Positions 52,784 to 61,343 are shown, counted from the first letter of the stretch. The stretch is 64,000 nt of DNA from an uncultured Collinsella sp. (GCA_900542325.1 UQMY01000005.1:1-64000); one strand, 5' to 3'. Notes: generated from the letters alone by a model not told the origin. Program-made: numbers and translations.

Positions 52784-53572
52784 CTAAAACAAGCAGCTCT
52801 CAATCAACTCTTTACCGCGCAGGGTGTCGATCCATTTCTGCGGAATTGCGTCCATGCCGTATGCTGCGCCGGCGAGGGCGCCTGCGACAGCTGCGGTGGT
52901 GTCGGTGTCGTCGCCCAGGTTGACGGCGGCAAGCACACAATCATCGTAGCTGTTAGTGTTGACGAAGCACCAAGTGGCTGCCTTAAGCGTGTCGCGCACG
53001 AAGCCGCCGGATCTGATTTCGTGCTCGGGTGCATCTTTCAGACAGAGTGTCCATTCGGGGAGCGTGCCGTCCATCTCGGACCTCAACAGTTCGATGAACT
53101 TGACACATGACTCGGTCGATGTTCTATGAGCGTGGGTGATTGCAGAGACCTCACGGATCTCTTTGTCTGTTGCATCGGCAAACGCCAGGGGTGCGATGCG
53201 CATGAGCGAGCCGTTGCCGTTGTCGCGCTCGCCGGAGCCACCCTTGCCGGAGCGAAGGGCGCGGGCGGTCGTTCCTCCGTAGTCGAAGACGCCATCAATC
53301 GTGTACTCGTCGTTGGCGATCCAGCTCACGAATTTGTCGCGCATGTCCTCGGTGTCAATGCGGCCGAGCTCTCTGATGGAGTCGCAGGTGGCGAGCGTCA
53401 TAGATGTGTCGTCGCTCCAGGTGCCGGCGGTCTGCTCGTGCGTGCCGTAGCCGATCATGTCGGTGCATTCGAACGTGCCACGAGGTCTGAACTCGTAGGG
53501 AACGCCCAGCGCGTCACCGACGGCAAGCCCATAGATGCAGTCGCGCAGTGTTGTTTTCGGTCTGTGTGTCAT
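52784..53572 (-). CDS. ADP-ribosylglycohydrolase family protein
   Basis: This 262-residue DraG/ARH-type hydrolase removes ADP-ribose from a protein or nucleic acid. The two-metal site is visible: GDALGVPYE (19-27), WSDDTS (Asp54, Asp55) and LGDDTDTTAAVAGALAGAAYG (Asp221, Asp222, Asp224). GNGSLMRIAPLAFA matches the conserved central motif. No ADP-ribosyltransferase is next to it. Family members reverse regulatory ADP-ribosylation or give immunity to toxins. The 73-residue gene follows in the same operon; a YhcG-type nuclease lies upstream. Confidence 0.92.
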   Translation of the reverse strand: MTHRPKTTLRDCIYGLAVGDALGVPYEFRPRGTFECTDMIGYGTHEQTAGTWSDDTSMTLATCDSIRELGRIDTEDMRDKFVSWIANDEYTIDGVFDYGGTTARALRSGKGGSGERDNGNGSLMRIAPLAFADATDKEIREVSAITHAHRTSTESCVKFIELLRSEMDGTLPEWTLCLKDAPEHEIRSGGFVRDTLKAATWCFVNTNSYDDCVLAAVNLGDDTDTTAAVAGALAGAAYGMDAIPQKWIDTLRGKELIESCLF

Positions 53573-53635
53573 GGAAAGCTCCTCTTTTCCCGGGTGATGT
53601 GGAGCGCCGTCGGGGGTATCGGTCGCAACGTGCTG

Positions 53636-54685
53636 CTATCCTTGCACTTCGCCATTAGTCGCTTCGTTGATGGCGCGGTACTCGGCACTCAGCTCGCGTG
53701 CCAGCTCTTCCTTGCTTGGAAGATACGGCAGGTATTTGGCGGCAAACACTTGGTCGTTGTCTTCGGGCAGCGTGTACTCGACGATCGAATCGCTTTTGTC
53801 CGCGCAGAGCACGATGCCTATGGGCGGATTGTCGCCTTCGTTCATGAGCTCACGCGTGTAGTAGTTCACATACATTTGCATCTGGCCCAGGTCCTGATGC
53901 GTAAGGTCATCGGTCTTAAGGTCGATGAGCACGAAACAGCGCATCAGATAGTTGTAAAACACAAGGTCAATATAGAAATGGCGCCCATCAAAGGTGATGC
54001 GCTTTTGGCGCGCCTCGAAAGCGAAGCCACGGCCAAGCTCCAGCAGGAACTTCTGAAGATGCGTGATGAGCGCCTGCTCTAGATCGCTCTCGCGAAACGC
54101 AGTATCGTCCGAGAAACCTAAAAACTCCAGCACATATGGGTCGCGGATGATATCCTCGGGGCGACGAGCCGGGGCGCGCTTTTGGATTTCCTGGGTGACG
54201 GCCTCCTTGTCCTTGCTGGCAAGTAGGCGCTCTCGGAACATGGTGTTGATCTGGCGCTCGATCTGGCGCGTGCTCCAGCGAGAATTGGCGCATTCGTTCA
54301 TGTACCAGGCGCGAGCATCAGGGTCGGGAATGCGCATCAACCTGCGGTAATGAGTCCAGCTCAATTCGCTACGCAGTGCGTCGCGAATTGGAAACGCAAG
54401 AAAGAACTGACGCATATTGCGAAGGTTTGCGATGCCAAAGCCTCTTCCGAAATCCGCGGTAAGCCTTCTGGAGAGGCCCGCAATCAATGCCTCTCCATAT
54501 GCTGCGCGCTCCTCTCCGCCCTGTTCATCAACAATGCTCTTGCCGATCTCCCAATATGCCTCAACCATCGCAAAGTTAACGGCGGTATATGCCTTGTTGC
54601 GAGCGGCGTTGAGAATCGAGGAAACCTGCTTGTAAAAAACTTCTGGCACGATTGTCGATTCCCCGCGGTTTACCAGTTCACCCAT
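53636..54685 (-). CDS. YhcG-type PD-(D/E)XK nuclease (DUF1016)
   Basis: The 349-residue protein has an N-terminal helical DUF1016_N domain (ARNKAYTAVNFAMVEAYWEIGKSIVDEQ, GFGIANLRNMRQFFLAFP, LSWTHYRRLMRI). The C-terminal nuclease core lies at about 230-265: HFYIDLVFYNYLMRCFVLIDLK, with the Asp and Asp-x-Lys residues of PD-(D/E)XK enzymes. Such genes occur as accessory loci near restriction systems or mobile DNA; their target is unclear. ATG 54685 follows TTG 54688; neither has a strong ribosome site. No methylase or specificity gene is adjacent. Confidence 0.9.
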   Translation of the reverse strand: MGELVNRGESTIVPEVFYKQVSSILNAARNKAYTAVNFAMVEAYWEIGKSIVDEQGGEERAAYGEALIAGLSRRLTADFGRGFGIANLRNMRQFFLAFPIRDALRSELSWTHYRRLMRIPDPDARAWYMNECANSRWSTRQIERQINTMFRERLLASKDKEAVTQEIQKRAPARRPEDIIRDPYVLEFLGFSDDTAFRESDLEQALITHLQKFLLELGRGFAFEARQKRITFDGRHFYIDLVFYNYLMRCFVLIDLKTDDLTHQDLGQMQMYVNYYTRELMNEGDNPPIGIVLCADKSDSIVEYTLPEDNDQVFAAKYLPYLPSKEELARELSAEYRAINEATNGEVQG

Positions 54686-54853
54686 CAATATCGCCCGACT
54701 TTCCTCTTGAGGAATGCATCTTTATTACATTTAGTTTAAAGCCTCGCGCGGACACGAATTGCTGCGTTGTCTGGCACCTTCGCATGGGGGCCTTGCGGTG
54801 GTTAAAATGTGACCATAAAGGCAGTTTTAGCGAACCCCACGGGAGTGACATGC

Positions 54854-55123
54854 ATGGACAAGAACACGCTGCTATTCCAGGACAAAGGTTCGGGTAGGTT
54901 TAAAGACGTCAAGATCTACCCTAACCGTATTGAGGTGCTCAAGAAGGGCACGTTTGGTGGCAAGCACACCGAGATTGTTTACCTTAAGGACATCACTGGG
55001 GTCAACAGGATCAAGGGCCGCGACGTTTTCCTACGTAACAGGCTGTTGACCGCTTGTGTCTTTAGCCTGAGCAGTCGTGCGAAGGCCCAGGAGTTTGTTA
55101 ACGCGCTGAACATGGTGATGTAG
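54854..55123 (+). CDS. Small PH-like (bacterial pleckstrin) domain protein
   Basis: The protein is 89 residues, mostly beta strands then one C-terminal helix (SSRAKAQEFVNALNMVM). The pattern KDVKIYPNRIEVLKKGTFGGKHTEIVYLKDITGV is typical of short YdaM/bPH-like proteins without enzymatic sites. ATG 54854 has GGGAGTG upstream; the frame upstream to 54809 lacks support. Function unknown. Confidence 0.7.
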   Translation: MDKNTLLFQDKGSGRFKDVKIYPNRIEVLKKGTFGGKHTEIVYLKDITGVNRIKGRDVFLRNRLLTACVFSLSSRAKAQEFVNALNMVM

Positions 55124-55151
55124 TCGAAAGCGGCGTTCGGGCCAAGGTAAA

Positions 55152-55188
55152 AATCGGGGGCACAGAACGGTGTTCTGCGCCCCCGATT
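55152..55188 (-). terminator. Terminator shared by the PH-like and PI-PLC genes
   Basis: AATCGGGGGC-a-CAGAAC-ggt-GTTCTG-c-GCCCCCGATT. On the minus strand GATTTTTACC follows, giving a T-run for the PI-PLC gene. Confidence 0.85.
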
Positions 55189-55217
55189 GAGTCGATGTGT
55201 CTAAAAGGCTGGCTTGC

Positions 55218-57704
55218 CTATTCGCTGTCGTCCCCAGCGTTTTCGCGGTCATTTGCAAGCATCGCTGCGCCGGCGACTGTCGTCGCCACGGCGGCGGCAG
55301 CGAGCCCGGCGGCGATGCCAGAGCCGTCGCCTGTGCCGGCAAGCTTTCCGGCCGAGCTTTTGCCCTTGCCGTTCTTGTCGGCGCTACCTGCGTTGGAGCC
55401 CGTGCCACCGTCGGTGCCGGCGCCGTTGCCGCCCGCGTTGCCCGAGGCTGCAACGGTAAAGCTTGCGGCTCCGTCGCTGGCGAGCGTGTAGTTCTGCGCC
55501 GCGTCGCCCAAGAGACCGTTCACGCGCACCCAGTACGTTCCTGCGGCAAATGTTTCGCCCTCGGCCATTGCCGTGCCCGGAGCGCCGTCCGCGTCGTGCA
55601 CAAACTCGAGCTGGGCCGTGCAGGCATCGGTTTCGAGCTTGCCCTCGAGTGATGCCGCAATCTTGGCGCGCACGTCTTCGCCGGCCTTAAGGCCTTCGAG
55701 TCCCTCAAAATGGGGCGTCAGCGCGCGTGGATCGATATCGATAGGCACAAAGCCCTGCAGTCTTGTAACGGTCTCGTTGCCCAGGGCATCAACATCCACG
55801 TATTCAATGGCAAACGCATGGCCCGAAGCCGCCACGTTGAGTACGTTGCTGCTGTCGACAAGGCGGAAATGGCCCTCGCCAACGGTCTTGCCATCCTGGA
55901 GCGAGGCATCGCTCAGCGAGTCGCCGTACGTCATGCGCATGCGGGTCGGGAGGTAGTACGAAGCTGTCTGCTTGTGCTGTGTATCGTAATCGTAATTGCG
56001 CTGGTAGATGCTCCGGGCCAGCGCCGCATCAACAAAGTCGGATGCGATGATGCCAATGTGCTCGAGGTAATCTGACTTTGTATCCTCGATGCCGCTGGGA
56101 TTGATGTACGGGCTCTTATATAGATGCTCGTTGACTACTCGTGCCGAGGTAAAAGGATTGCCTCCGTGCGACAAGCCCGTGCAGCTGGTGTAGTTGATAG
56201 ACCAGCAACGCTCCTGGACTTGCACCTTGGCCCCGTCATCGTCCGCGACGTCCACCTTGTTGCGCGTGCGCCCGGTCGTTTCCTTCAGCGCATTATCGAC
56301 CCAGCTGAGCTTGTCGGTTCCCGTGAGTTTGTACTTGTCCTGGGCGTATACCTTGGTGCAATAGGGCTCTTTGTCTCCTGTTTCCCCCGCGGCTTCAAAG
56401 CCCCGCGCGTCTTGGACGAGACACATAGTGGCGCTGTCGGAGTGAGCCTTGATCTTGTCATCCCATTCGGTAAGGTCGAGGCCCCACGTGTGACCGCTTA
56501 CACTGTTGCCGGCGAGCCTAAATCGACGCAGCAGAACGATCTTTCCGCGCACCTCGTGTAGCGTGGGGATTCGGCTCGACGTATAGAACAGTTTGGGGTT
56601 GTCGTCCAAAACCTTGGCGAAAGCCGTCGTAACACTTTCGTCGGTAGCCTCGTCGTTGCCTCGTGACACCAGCATGATGAGCGCTTCTGTCGGGTTTTCG
56701 TTCAAAAACGTTTTGAAGTAGCCTATGACATCGGAAAGATGCATAAAGTACGCGTCTTTTTTGAGCAGGTAGTAATCCCCGTGGTCGATACCGGGGTCGT
56801 CGCCCTTTCCGAGCCGGATATCAAAATAGCGAATGCCTTCGAGCAACTGCGTAGGAATGTAATCCTGCTGGCATTTTACTTGCGAGGATTGGGGCTCAGT
56901 GTCGTTGTCCACGCTGCAGGTGCCCGAATCGTGCGTACCCGGGATGCTCAGCTCGTCGAGGAACTTGTTGTCGTCGACGTATTTCATCCAACATGGCCCA
57001 TCGACGTAGCTGCTGTACGTGATCCAGTCGAGGCTGCTAACCGTGGCATCGTTCTTTTTCATGTCGTAACCGATAAGTTCGAGCTCCCACGGAATGCTCT
57101 TACTCTTATGGCAGATCTTATTGTTGTCCTGGTCTTCGCCGTTCGATTCTATTGCCAGGTACTTAATGTCTTTTTTCTCGGTTTCTTTCTCGACCGTGCG
57201 GTCTCGGATGATATAGGTTCCGTTTGATTGACGCTCGAACGCAAAAGCGCGGCTGGGCTTGTTGTCATACTCGCCGCCCCATACGTGGATGACCTTTCCA
57301 TCTTTGTCCGAGTCGTCGTCGACCGACCAAATGCTGTAGCCCGTCTTTTTATGCTCTTCGAAATTGAGCAAGGTGCGGATAGCATACCAGTTTGTATCGT
57401 CATTCTTGGTCGTTACGTTCTCAAGGATGAGCTTGCTGGACGTGCCGTCGTTAAACAGGTGGCAGACGTTGCCGCGAACGTTGCCGTCTTGGTTGACGCT
57501 CGCGGTGCGAAAATAGCCCGCGGGGCGAAGGCGAATGACGAACTTGTCGAGGGTGGCCGCCGGTGTGGGCGTGTCTTCTGCAAATGCCGCGCGCATGGGA
57601 AGGCCCAATCCCGCGGTTTCGGGCAGGCTTGCAAGCGGCGACAACGCCGCAAGTCCTAGGCCCAGCGTAAACGCTCGACGACTGATGGCGTGGTGTTCGG
57701 TCAT
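55218..57704 (-). CDS. Tat-exported PI-PLC-like surface protein
   Basis: The protein is 828 residues. SRRAFTLGLGLAALSPLASL is a twin-arginine signal, with AFAED as probable cleavage site. An N-terminal beta-rich domain (45-235, possibly lectin-like) precedes a PI-PLC X-type domain: SIPGTHDSG (His ~257), GIRYFDIRLG, DHGDYY (His ~308). These residues suggest cleavage of phosphatidylinositol or GPI-like lipids. The domain around 650-735 is beta-sandwich-like. A Gly/Asn/Ser linker leads to LAGTG (788-792), a hydrophobic stretch and a polar tail, like a sortase signal but with an acidic end. GGAGGAG precedes ATG 57704. A host-membrane role is inference. Confidence 0.85.
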   Translation of the reverse strand: MTEHHAISRRAFTLGLGLAALSPLASLPETAGLGLPMRAAFAEDTPTPAATLDKFVIRLRPAGYFRTASVNQDGNVRGNVCHLFNDGTSSKLILENVTTKNDDTNWYAIRTLLNFEEHKKTGYSIWSVDDDSDKDGKVIHVWGGEYDNKPSRAFAFERQSNGTYIIRDRTVEKETEKKDIKYLAIESNGEDQDNNKICHKSKSIPWELELIGYDMKKNDATVSSLDWITYSSYVDGPCWMKYVDDNKFLDELSIPGTHDSGTCSVDNDTEPQSSQVKCQQDYIPTQLLEGIRYFDIRLGKGDDPGIDHGDYYLLKKDAYFMHLSDVIGYFKTFLNENPTEALIMLVSRGNDEATDESVTTAFAKVLDDNPKLFYTSSRIPTLHEVRGKIVLLRRFRLAGNSVSGHTWGLDLTEWDDKIKAHSDSATMCLVQDARGFEAAGETGDKEPYCTKVYAQDKYKLTGTDKLSWVDNALKETTGRTRNKVDVADDDGAKVQVQERCWSINYTSCTGLSHGGNPFTSARVVNEHLYKSPYINPSGIEDTKSDYLEHIGIIASDFVDAALARSIYQRNYDYDTQHKQTASYYLPTRMRMTYGDSLSDASLQDGKTVGEGHFRLVDSSNVLNVAASGHAFAIEYVDVDALGNETVTRLQGFVPIDIDPRALTPHFEGLEGLKAGEDVRAKIAASLEGKLETDACTAQLEFVHDADGAPGTAMAEGETFAAGTYWVRVNGLLGDAAQNYTLASDGAASFTVAASGNAGGNGAGTDGGTGSNAGSADKNGKGKSSAGKLAGTGDGSGIAAGLAAAAVATTVAGAAMLANDRENAGDDSE

Positions 57705-58010
57705 AACTCCTCCATTCGCAGGGTGCGGTAATGCGCTCATTTTGGTCACTATACTGCCCGGATGTTTAAAGGTGTCGGCTTAAATTGTGTGCGCGGCGCT
57801 ATAAATCGGCGGGCGGACGTGTTTGGGTGCTTGCCGTTTTCGTACCGTTGCCACATTTGGGGTGGTTCCGGCGTCCGGCATCCTCGCGTTCGTCAGGTGC
57901 CGGCATAAGAAAGGGAGGGTCGGTTTACCGGCCCTCCCTTAGTACGAAACGCTGGGGCACCGTCGCTTGTTTGCACTGCGCCCGTGTTTCCCGCTGCGCT
58001 CGCCAGTTGC
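57705..58010. other. 306-bp intergenic region
   Basis: The left part holds the PI-PLC ribosome site and probably its promoter. The lipoprotein terminator is at 57911-57940. No gene is seen. Confidence 0.5.
57911..57940 (-). terminator. Terminator of the first lipoprotein
   Basis: AAGGGAGGGTCGG-ttta-CCGGCCCTCCCTT, with TTCTTAT following on the minus strand. Similar to the terminator at 58748-58776. Confidence 0.85.
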
Positions 58011-58604
58011 TTAGCGCTTAATCTCGATATCGTCGAGCTTGACGTCCATGGCCTCAGTCTTGGCCTTGGTGATGTCATCGGCAAATTCCAGGGACTTCAT
58101 CATGGCTTCGACGGCGTCCTTGTGCTCCTCGACGTTGTCGATGCGCACGTAGACGCTGCCGCCCTCAACGTCGGTGAAGTACTCAGTCGTTACGCCGCCC
58201 GAGTGCGTGAAGTAAGCACTGCGCCAGGTCTTGCCGTTGTATTTAACGGGGTCGCTTTCGGTCCATCCGGAGTTGGCCTTCCACTTTGCCTCGTAGTCGA
58301 ACAGCTCGTCGGCGTTCTTGTCGGGGTCGAAGACAGGAATGAAGCGGTCGCTCGCGTGCTCGCTTTCGGTGAACTTAAACTGGGCTCTGTCGGCCGTGTC
58401 GCCTGCGACGTCCGTGATTTCGACGCCCTCGGGCACCTCGACCTTAAACCAAATGAAATCGGTCCTCATATCCACGGCTGGCTTTTCTGCTCCGCCGCCA
58501 CCGCCGCTTCCGGTAGCGCCGCCGCTGCCACCGCAGCCCACCAGAGCAACTGCGGCAAAGAGACTGATGCAGAGGGTGAGAATCGCAAAGGCCTTCTTTT
58601 TCAT
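58011..58604 (-). CDS. Lipoprotein, paralogue A of a tandem pair
   Basis: The protein is 197 residues. A signal peptide ends at LVGC with lipidated Cys24. A Gly/Ser linker (25-40) leads to the mature domain, DFIWFKVEVPEGVEI, then KYNGKTWRSAYF, EYFTDVEGGSVYVRI and EAMMKSLEF. It closely parallels the next gene over the whole length, so this is a recent-to-intermediate tandem duplication. GAGGAGGAC precedes ATG 58604. Membrane-anchored on the outer face; function unknown. Confidence 0.85.
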   Translation of the reverse strand: MKKKAFAILTLCISLFAAVALVGCGGSGGATGSGGGGGAEKPAVDMRTDFIWFKVEVPEGVEITDVAGDTADRAQFKFTESEHASDRFIPVFDPDKNADELFDYEAKWKANSGWTESDPVKYNGKTWRSAYFTHSGGVTTEYFTDVEGGSVYVRIDNVEEHKDAVEAMMKSLEFADDITKAKTEAMDVKLDDIEIKR

Positions 58605-58676
58605 GGTCGTGTCCTCCTCGATTTGTAACCGCCCATGGATTACCTGCCTTTACTGTACGCGCGAGCGGCTCCTTCG

Positions 58677-58695
58677 GGTGGGCCATGTGTCCCAT
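58677..58695. repeat. 19-bp upstream repeat, copy A
   Basis: GGTGGGCCATGTGTCCCAT occurs identically at 59641-59659. Each lies upstream of one lipoprotein gene (73 and 197 bp from the start codons), which suggests a conserved control site. It is part-palindromic (TGGG/CCCA ends). Confidence 0.65.
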
Positions 58696-58747
58696 TCTGG
58701 GTGCCGGATTTGCGCCGACAAGTGGCAATATGCGCGGGCACAAAAGA

Positions 58748-58776
58748 GGGGAGGGCCGATGCTGTCGGCCCTCCCC
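58748..58776 (-). terminator. Terminator of the second lipoprotein
   Basis: GGGGAGGGCCGA-tgctg-TCGGCCCTCCCC, with TCTTTTG following on the minus strand. It resembles the hairpin at 57911-57940, so the duplicated unit included the terminator. Confidence 0.85.
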
Positions 58777-58844
58777 GGGTTGGGCGCCCGTTGTTTTAAT
58801 GGGCGCATGCGGGCTGGTGCGCGTAGGCGCGTGCGGGTGTCCCG

Positions 58845-59444
58845 TTACTTGATCTCGATGCTCGAAATCTCGACTTCGCGTGCCTCGGAAACTGCCTTTG
58901 CCATGTCATCGGGGAACTCGATGGAGTTGAGGAGTGCCTCGGCTTCTTTTTTGTGCTGGTCGAAGTTTGAGATAAGGACGTAGACGCTTCCCGGTTCAAC
59001 GTCGGTAAAGAGGAGTGTTGAGATGCCACTGTTGTCCTCGTACGTTCCGACGAGCCACGTCCTGCCGTTATACTTGACGGATCCGCCATCCTTCCACTGG
59101 AACGTATCCCCCTTCTTTTCCGCCTGGTCGGCGTGGGACTCCTCGGCCGTCAGCGCTTTTTTCCAAACGGGGATAAAACGATCGGCCGAGGCGTTCTCGT
59201 CTTCGGGGAAGGTGAGCTGGACCCTGTCGGCATTCTTGCCGGCGGAGTCGCTTACGCCGACGCCCTCGGGCATCTCGACCTTAAACCAGATAAAGTCGGT
59301 CTTCTTGGCGACGGGGGCCTTTTCCTTTCTCTCGCTCTTGGGGGCGCTGCCGCCGCCCGATGCGCTCCCGCCGCAGCCGACAAGGGCAAACGCGGCAAAG
59401 AGGGCGATGCAAAGGGAAAGGATCGATAGGCTCTTTTTCTTCAT
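58845..59444 (-). CDS. Lipoprotein, paralogue B of a tandem pair
   Basis: The protein is 199 residues. The signal peptide ends at LVGC with lipidated Cys24, and the linker is Ser/Lys-rich. The domain repeats paralogue A block by block: DFIWFKVEMPEGVGV, RFIPVW, KYNGRTWLVGTY, TDVEPGSVYVLI, ALLNSIEFPDDMAKA. AAGGAGGACGCC precedes ATG 59444; the frame upstream to 59516 lacks a signal peptide at its start. The fact that both copies end in VEISSIEIK or VKLDDIEIK shows a conserved terminal strand. Function unknown. Confidence 0.85.
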   Translation of the reverse strand: MKKKSLSILSLCIALFAAFALVGCGGSASGGGSAPKSERKEKAPVAKKTDFIWFKVEMPEGVGVSDSAGKNADRVQLTFPEDENASADRFIPVWKKALTAEESHADQAEKKGDTFQWKDGGSVKYNGRTWLVGTYEDNSGISTLLFTDVEPGSVYVLISNFDQHKKEAEALLNSIEFPDDMAKAVSEAREVEISSIEIK

Positions 59445-59640
59445 GGTGGCGTCCTCCTTGTCTGCCAGGGACATCGTGTGCCGCGGATCACTGGGGCGGC
59501 GGTTGCGCATGCACATGATGCCTTTGTTTACTGTGCGGTTATTCCTCCATTCGTCGTCCGCTGCCGTGATGAGCTTGCCCCAACATAGGGCTCCTTACCT
59601 ATATGTATGCCCCAGTTGCCGCTGCCCGGAAGTCTCGAAA

Positions 59641-59659
59641 GGTGGGCCATGTGTCCCAT
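59641..59659. repeat. 19-bp upstream repeat, copy B
   Basis: Identical to 58677-58695. On the minus strand it is followed by CATACATATAGGT, a possible -10 region for paralogue B. Confidence 0.65.
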
Positions 59660-59714
59660 GTTTGCGGTGCCGACGCCTATCGTTCGTCATAGTAATCCGC
59701 GATGGCCAGGTGCG

Positions 59715-59743
59715 CTGACGCTCGAGTACTTATGGGCTAGACT
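59715..59743 (+). promoter_or_regulatory. Putative fchA-folD promoter
   Basis: CTGACG (59715-59720), 17 bp, TAGACT (59738-59743). Good spacing; a leader hairpin follows at 59766-59793. Confidence 0.55.
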
Positions 59744-59820
59744 TAGCAGCATAATGTGATCGATGCGGTCGGTCGGCGGTTGCCACCCGACCGATGTATA
59801 TGACTTGAAGGTGCATGTGT

Positions 59821-60453
59821 ATGAGCCAAGAGATGATGGACAAGACCTGCCGCGGGTTTGCCGAGGCGCTGGCCGCGCGCGAGCCGGTTCCCGGCGGTGG
59901 CAGCGCGAGCGCCTTTGTGGGCGCGCTGGGCGCCTCGCTGTGCGGAATGGTTGCCCGCTACGGTGCGACCAATCCCGCGCTTGCTGATCGTGCGGATGAC
60001 CTGACGCGTGCGTTTGCCCATGCTGATGAGCTGGCCCAGGAGCTTGTCGAGTTGGTTGCCGAGGACGTTCGTGCCTATGGGCGGGTGTCCGCGGCGTACG
60101 GTATTCCGCGTGACGATCCGGCTCGAGCGTCCGCGATTCAGGATGCGCTGCATGTGGCCGCTATGCCGCCGTATCGCATTATGGATGCCTGCGGGCGTGC
60201 ACTGGCGCTGCTCGAGGACATGGCCGACAAGGGTTCGCGTCAGCTGCTGTCCGATGTGGCGTGCGGCGCCGTGTTCTGCCGTTCCGCTATGCAGGGCGCG
60301 AGCTTGACGCTCTTTGCCAACACCACGTCTATGAAGGACCGGGCGCGCGCCGAGGAGCTCGAGACCGCGTGCGATGAGCTGCTGGACATGTGGTTGCCGC
60401 GCGCCGATGCGCTGGCGCGCCGCGCCGCCGACGCCGCAAGGAAGAGGGGATAG
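59821..60453 (+). CDS. fchA: Methenyl-THF cyclohydrolase (FchA/FTCD_C family)
   Basis: This 210-residue all-helical protein belongs to the formiminotransferase-cyclodeaminase C-terminal family, stand-alone members of which interconvert 10-formyl-THF and methenyl-THF. The folate-binding PVPGGGSASAFVGALGASL is at 21-40. Location next to folD, two bases before its start, supports the cyclohydrolase role over the histidine-degradation cyclodeaminase. ATG 59821 follows AAGGTG; ATG 59815/59827 are near alternatives. This gene probably compensates for the altered FolD. Confidence 0.85.
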   Translation: MSQEMMDKTCRGFAEALAAREPVPGGGSASAFVGALGASLCGMVARYGATNPALADRADDLTRAFAHADELAQELVELVAEDVRAYGRVSAAYGIPRDDPARASAIQDALHVAAMPPYRIMDACGRALALLEDMADKGSRQLLSDVACGAVFCRSAMQGASLTLFANTTSMKDRARAEELETACDELLDMWLPRADALARRAADAARKRG

Positions 60454-60455
60454 CC

Positions 60456-61310
60456 ATGGCTGAACTGCTGAAGGGTGCCCCCGTTGCTCGCGCTTTGACT
60501 GAGGAACTTGCTGCTCGCTGCGTGGCTTTGCGCGAGCGCGGCGTTGTGCCGACGCTGGCTATCGTGCGCGTGGGTGAACGCGAGGACGACCTATCCTACG
60601 AGCGCGGTGCGCTCAAGCGCTGCGAAAAGGTTGGCATTGAGGCTCGCCGCGTTTTGCTTCCCGCCGATGTTTCGCAGGACGAGCTGTTGGCGGCCATCGA
60701 GGACATCAATACCGATTCGTCTGTTCATGGCTGCCTGATGTTCCGCCCGCTGCCCGCCGGCCTTGACGAGGATGCGGTTGCCGCGGCACTCGATCCTGCC
60801 AAGGACGTTGACTCCATGACGCCGGTTTCGCTGCTCACCACGCTTTCGGGGCGCGGCGAGGGTTTTGCCCCCTGCACAGCCGAAGCCGTGCTTGCTTTGC
60901 TGGATCATTACGGCGTTGAGCTGGATGGGGCCAAGGTCGCGGTGGTCGGGCGCTCGCTGGTGATCGGGCGTCCTGTTGCCGCCATGCTTACGGCGCGCAA
61001 TTCGACCGTGACAACGTGCCATACGCATACGCGCGACCTTGCTGCCGAGTGCCGTGCTGCCGACATTGTGGTTGCCGCCGTTGGACGCGCGCGTACGATT
61101 GGCGTGGATGCGGTTCGCGAGGGCCAGACGATCATCGATGTTGGCATTAATTGGGACGAGGCCGCTGGCAAGCTGGTGGGTGACGTCGATTCTGATGCTG
61201 CGGAGCCGGTCGTTAACGCCATCACGCCCGTGCCGGGCGGCGTGGGCGCTGTGACGACGGCGATCCTCGCTAAACACGTGATCGAAGCGGCCGAGCGCGC
61301 ATCGAAATAG
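60456..61310 (+). CDS. folD: FolD-like methylene-THF dehydrogenase lacking the cyclohydrolase lysine
   Basis: The protein has 284 residues and the two FolD domains. The NADP-binding VVGRSLVIGRP and PVPGGVGAVTT are intact. In the folate domain, Tyr48 of DLSYERGALKRCE is retained, but the Lys of the standard YVxxK motif is Ala52, and the Gln of VQLPLP is Phe96 (MFRPLP). Asp119 in KDVDS is kept. Lys is essential for cyclohydrolase in characterised FolD enzymes, while the dehydrogenase tolerates its loss. GGAAGAGGGG precedes ATG 60456. It works after FchA in the same operon. Confidence 0.93.
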   Translation: MAELLKGAPVARALTEELAARCVALRERGVVPTLAIVRVGEREDDLSYERGALKRCEKVGIEARRVLLPADVSQDELLAAIEDINTDSSVHGCLMFRPLPAGLDEDAVAAALDPAKDVDSMTPVSLLTTLSGRGEGFAPCTAEAVLALLDHYGVELDGAKVAVVGRSLVIGRPVAAMLTARNSTVTTCHTHTRDLAAECRAADIVVAAVGRARTIGVDAVREGQTIIDVGINWDEAAGKLVGDVDSDAAEPVVNAITPVPGGVGAVTTAILAKHVIEAAERASK

Positions 61311-61343
61311 GCGTTTTGGGCTGTTTGAGGGGTTAGCTCTATA

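Larger units (their letters stand above)
59445..59820. other. 376-bp intergenic region between divergent lipoprotein and fchA genes
   Basis: It holds the second 19-bp repeat (59641-59659), the probable promoter of fchA and a CGGTCGG / CCGACCG hairpin (59766-59793) in its leader. No gene is seen. Confidence 0.5.

Noticed and set aside
59445..59820. THF riboswitch before fchA-folD
   Set aside because: The leader has only a short CGGTCGG/CCGACCG hairpin and lacks the conserved THF-riboswitch cores.
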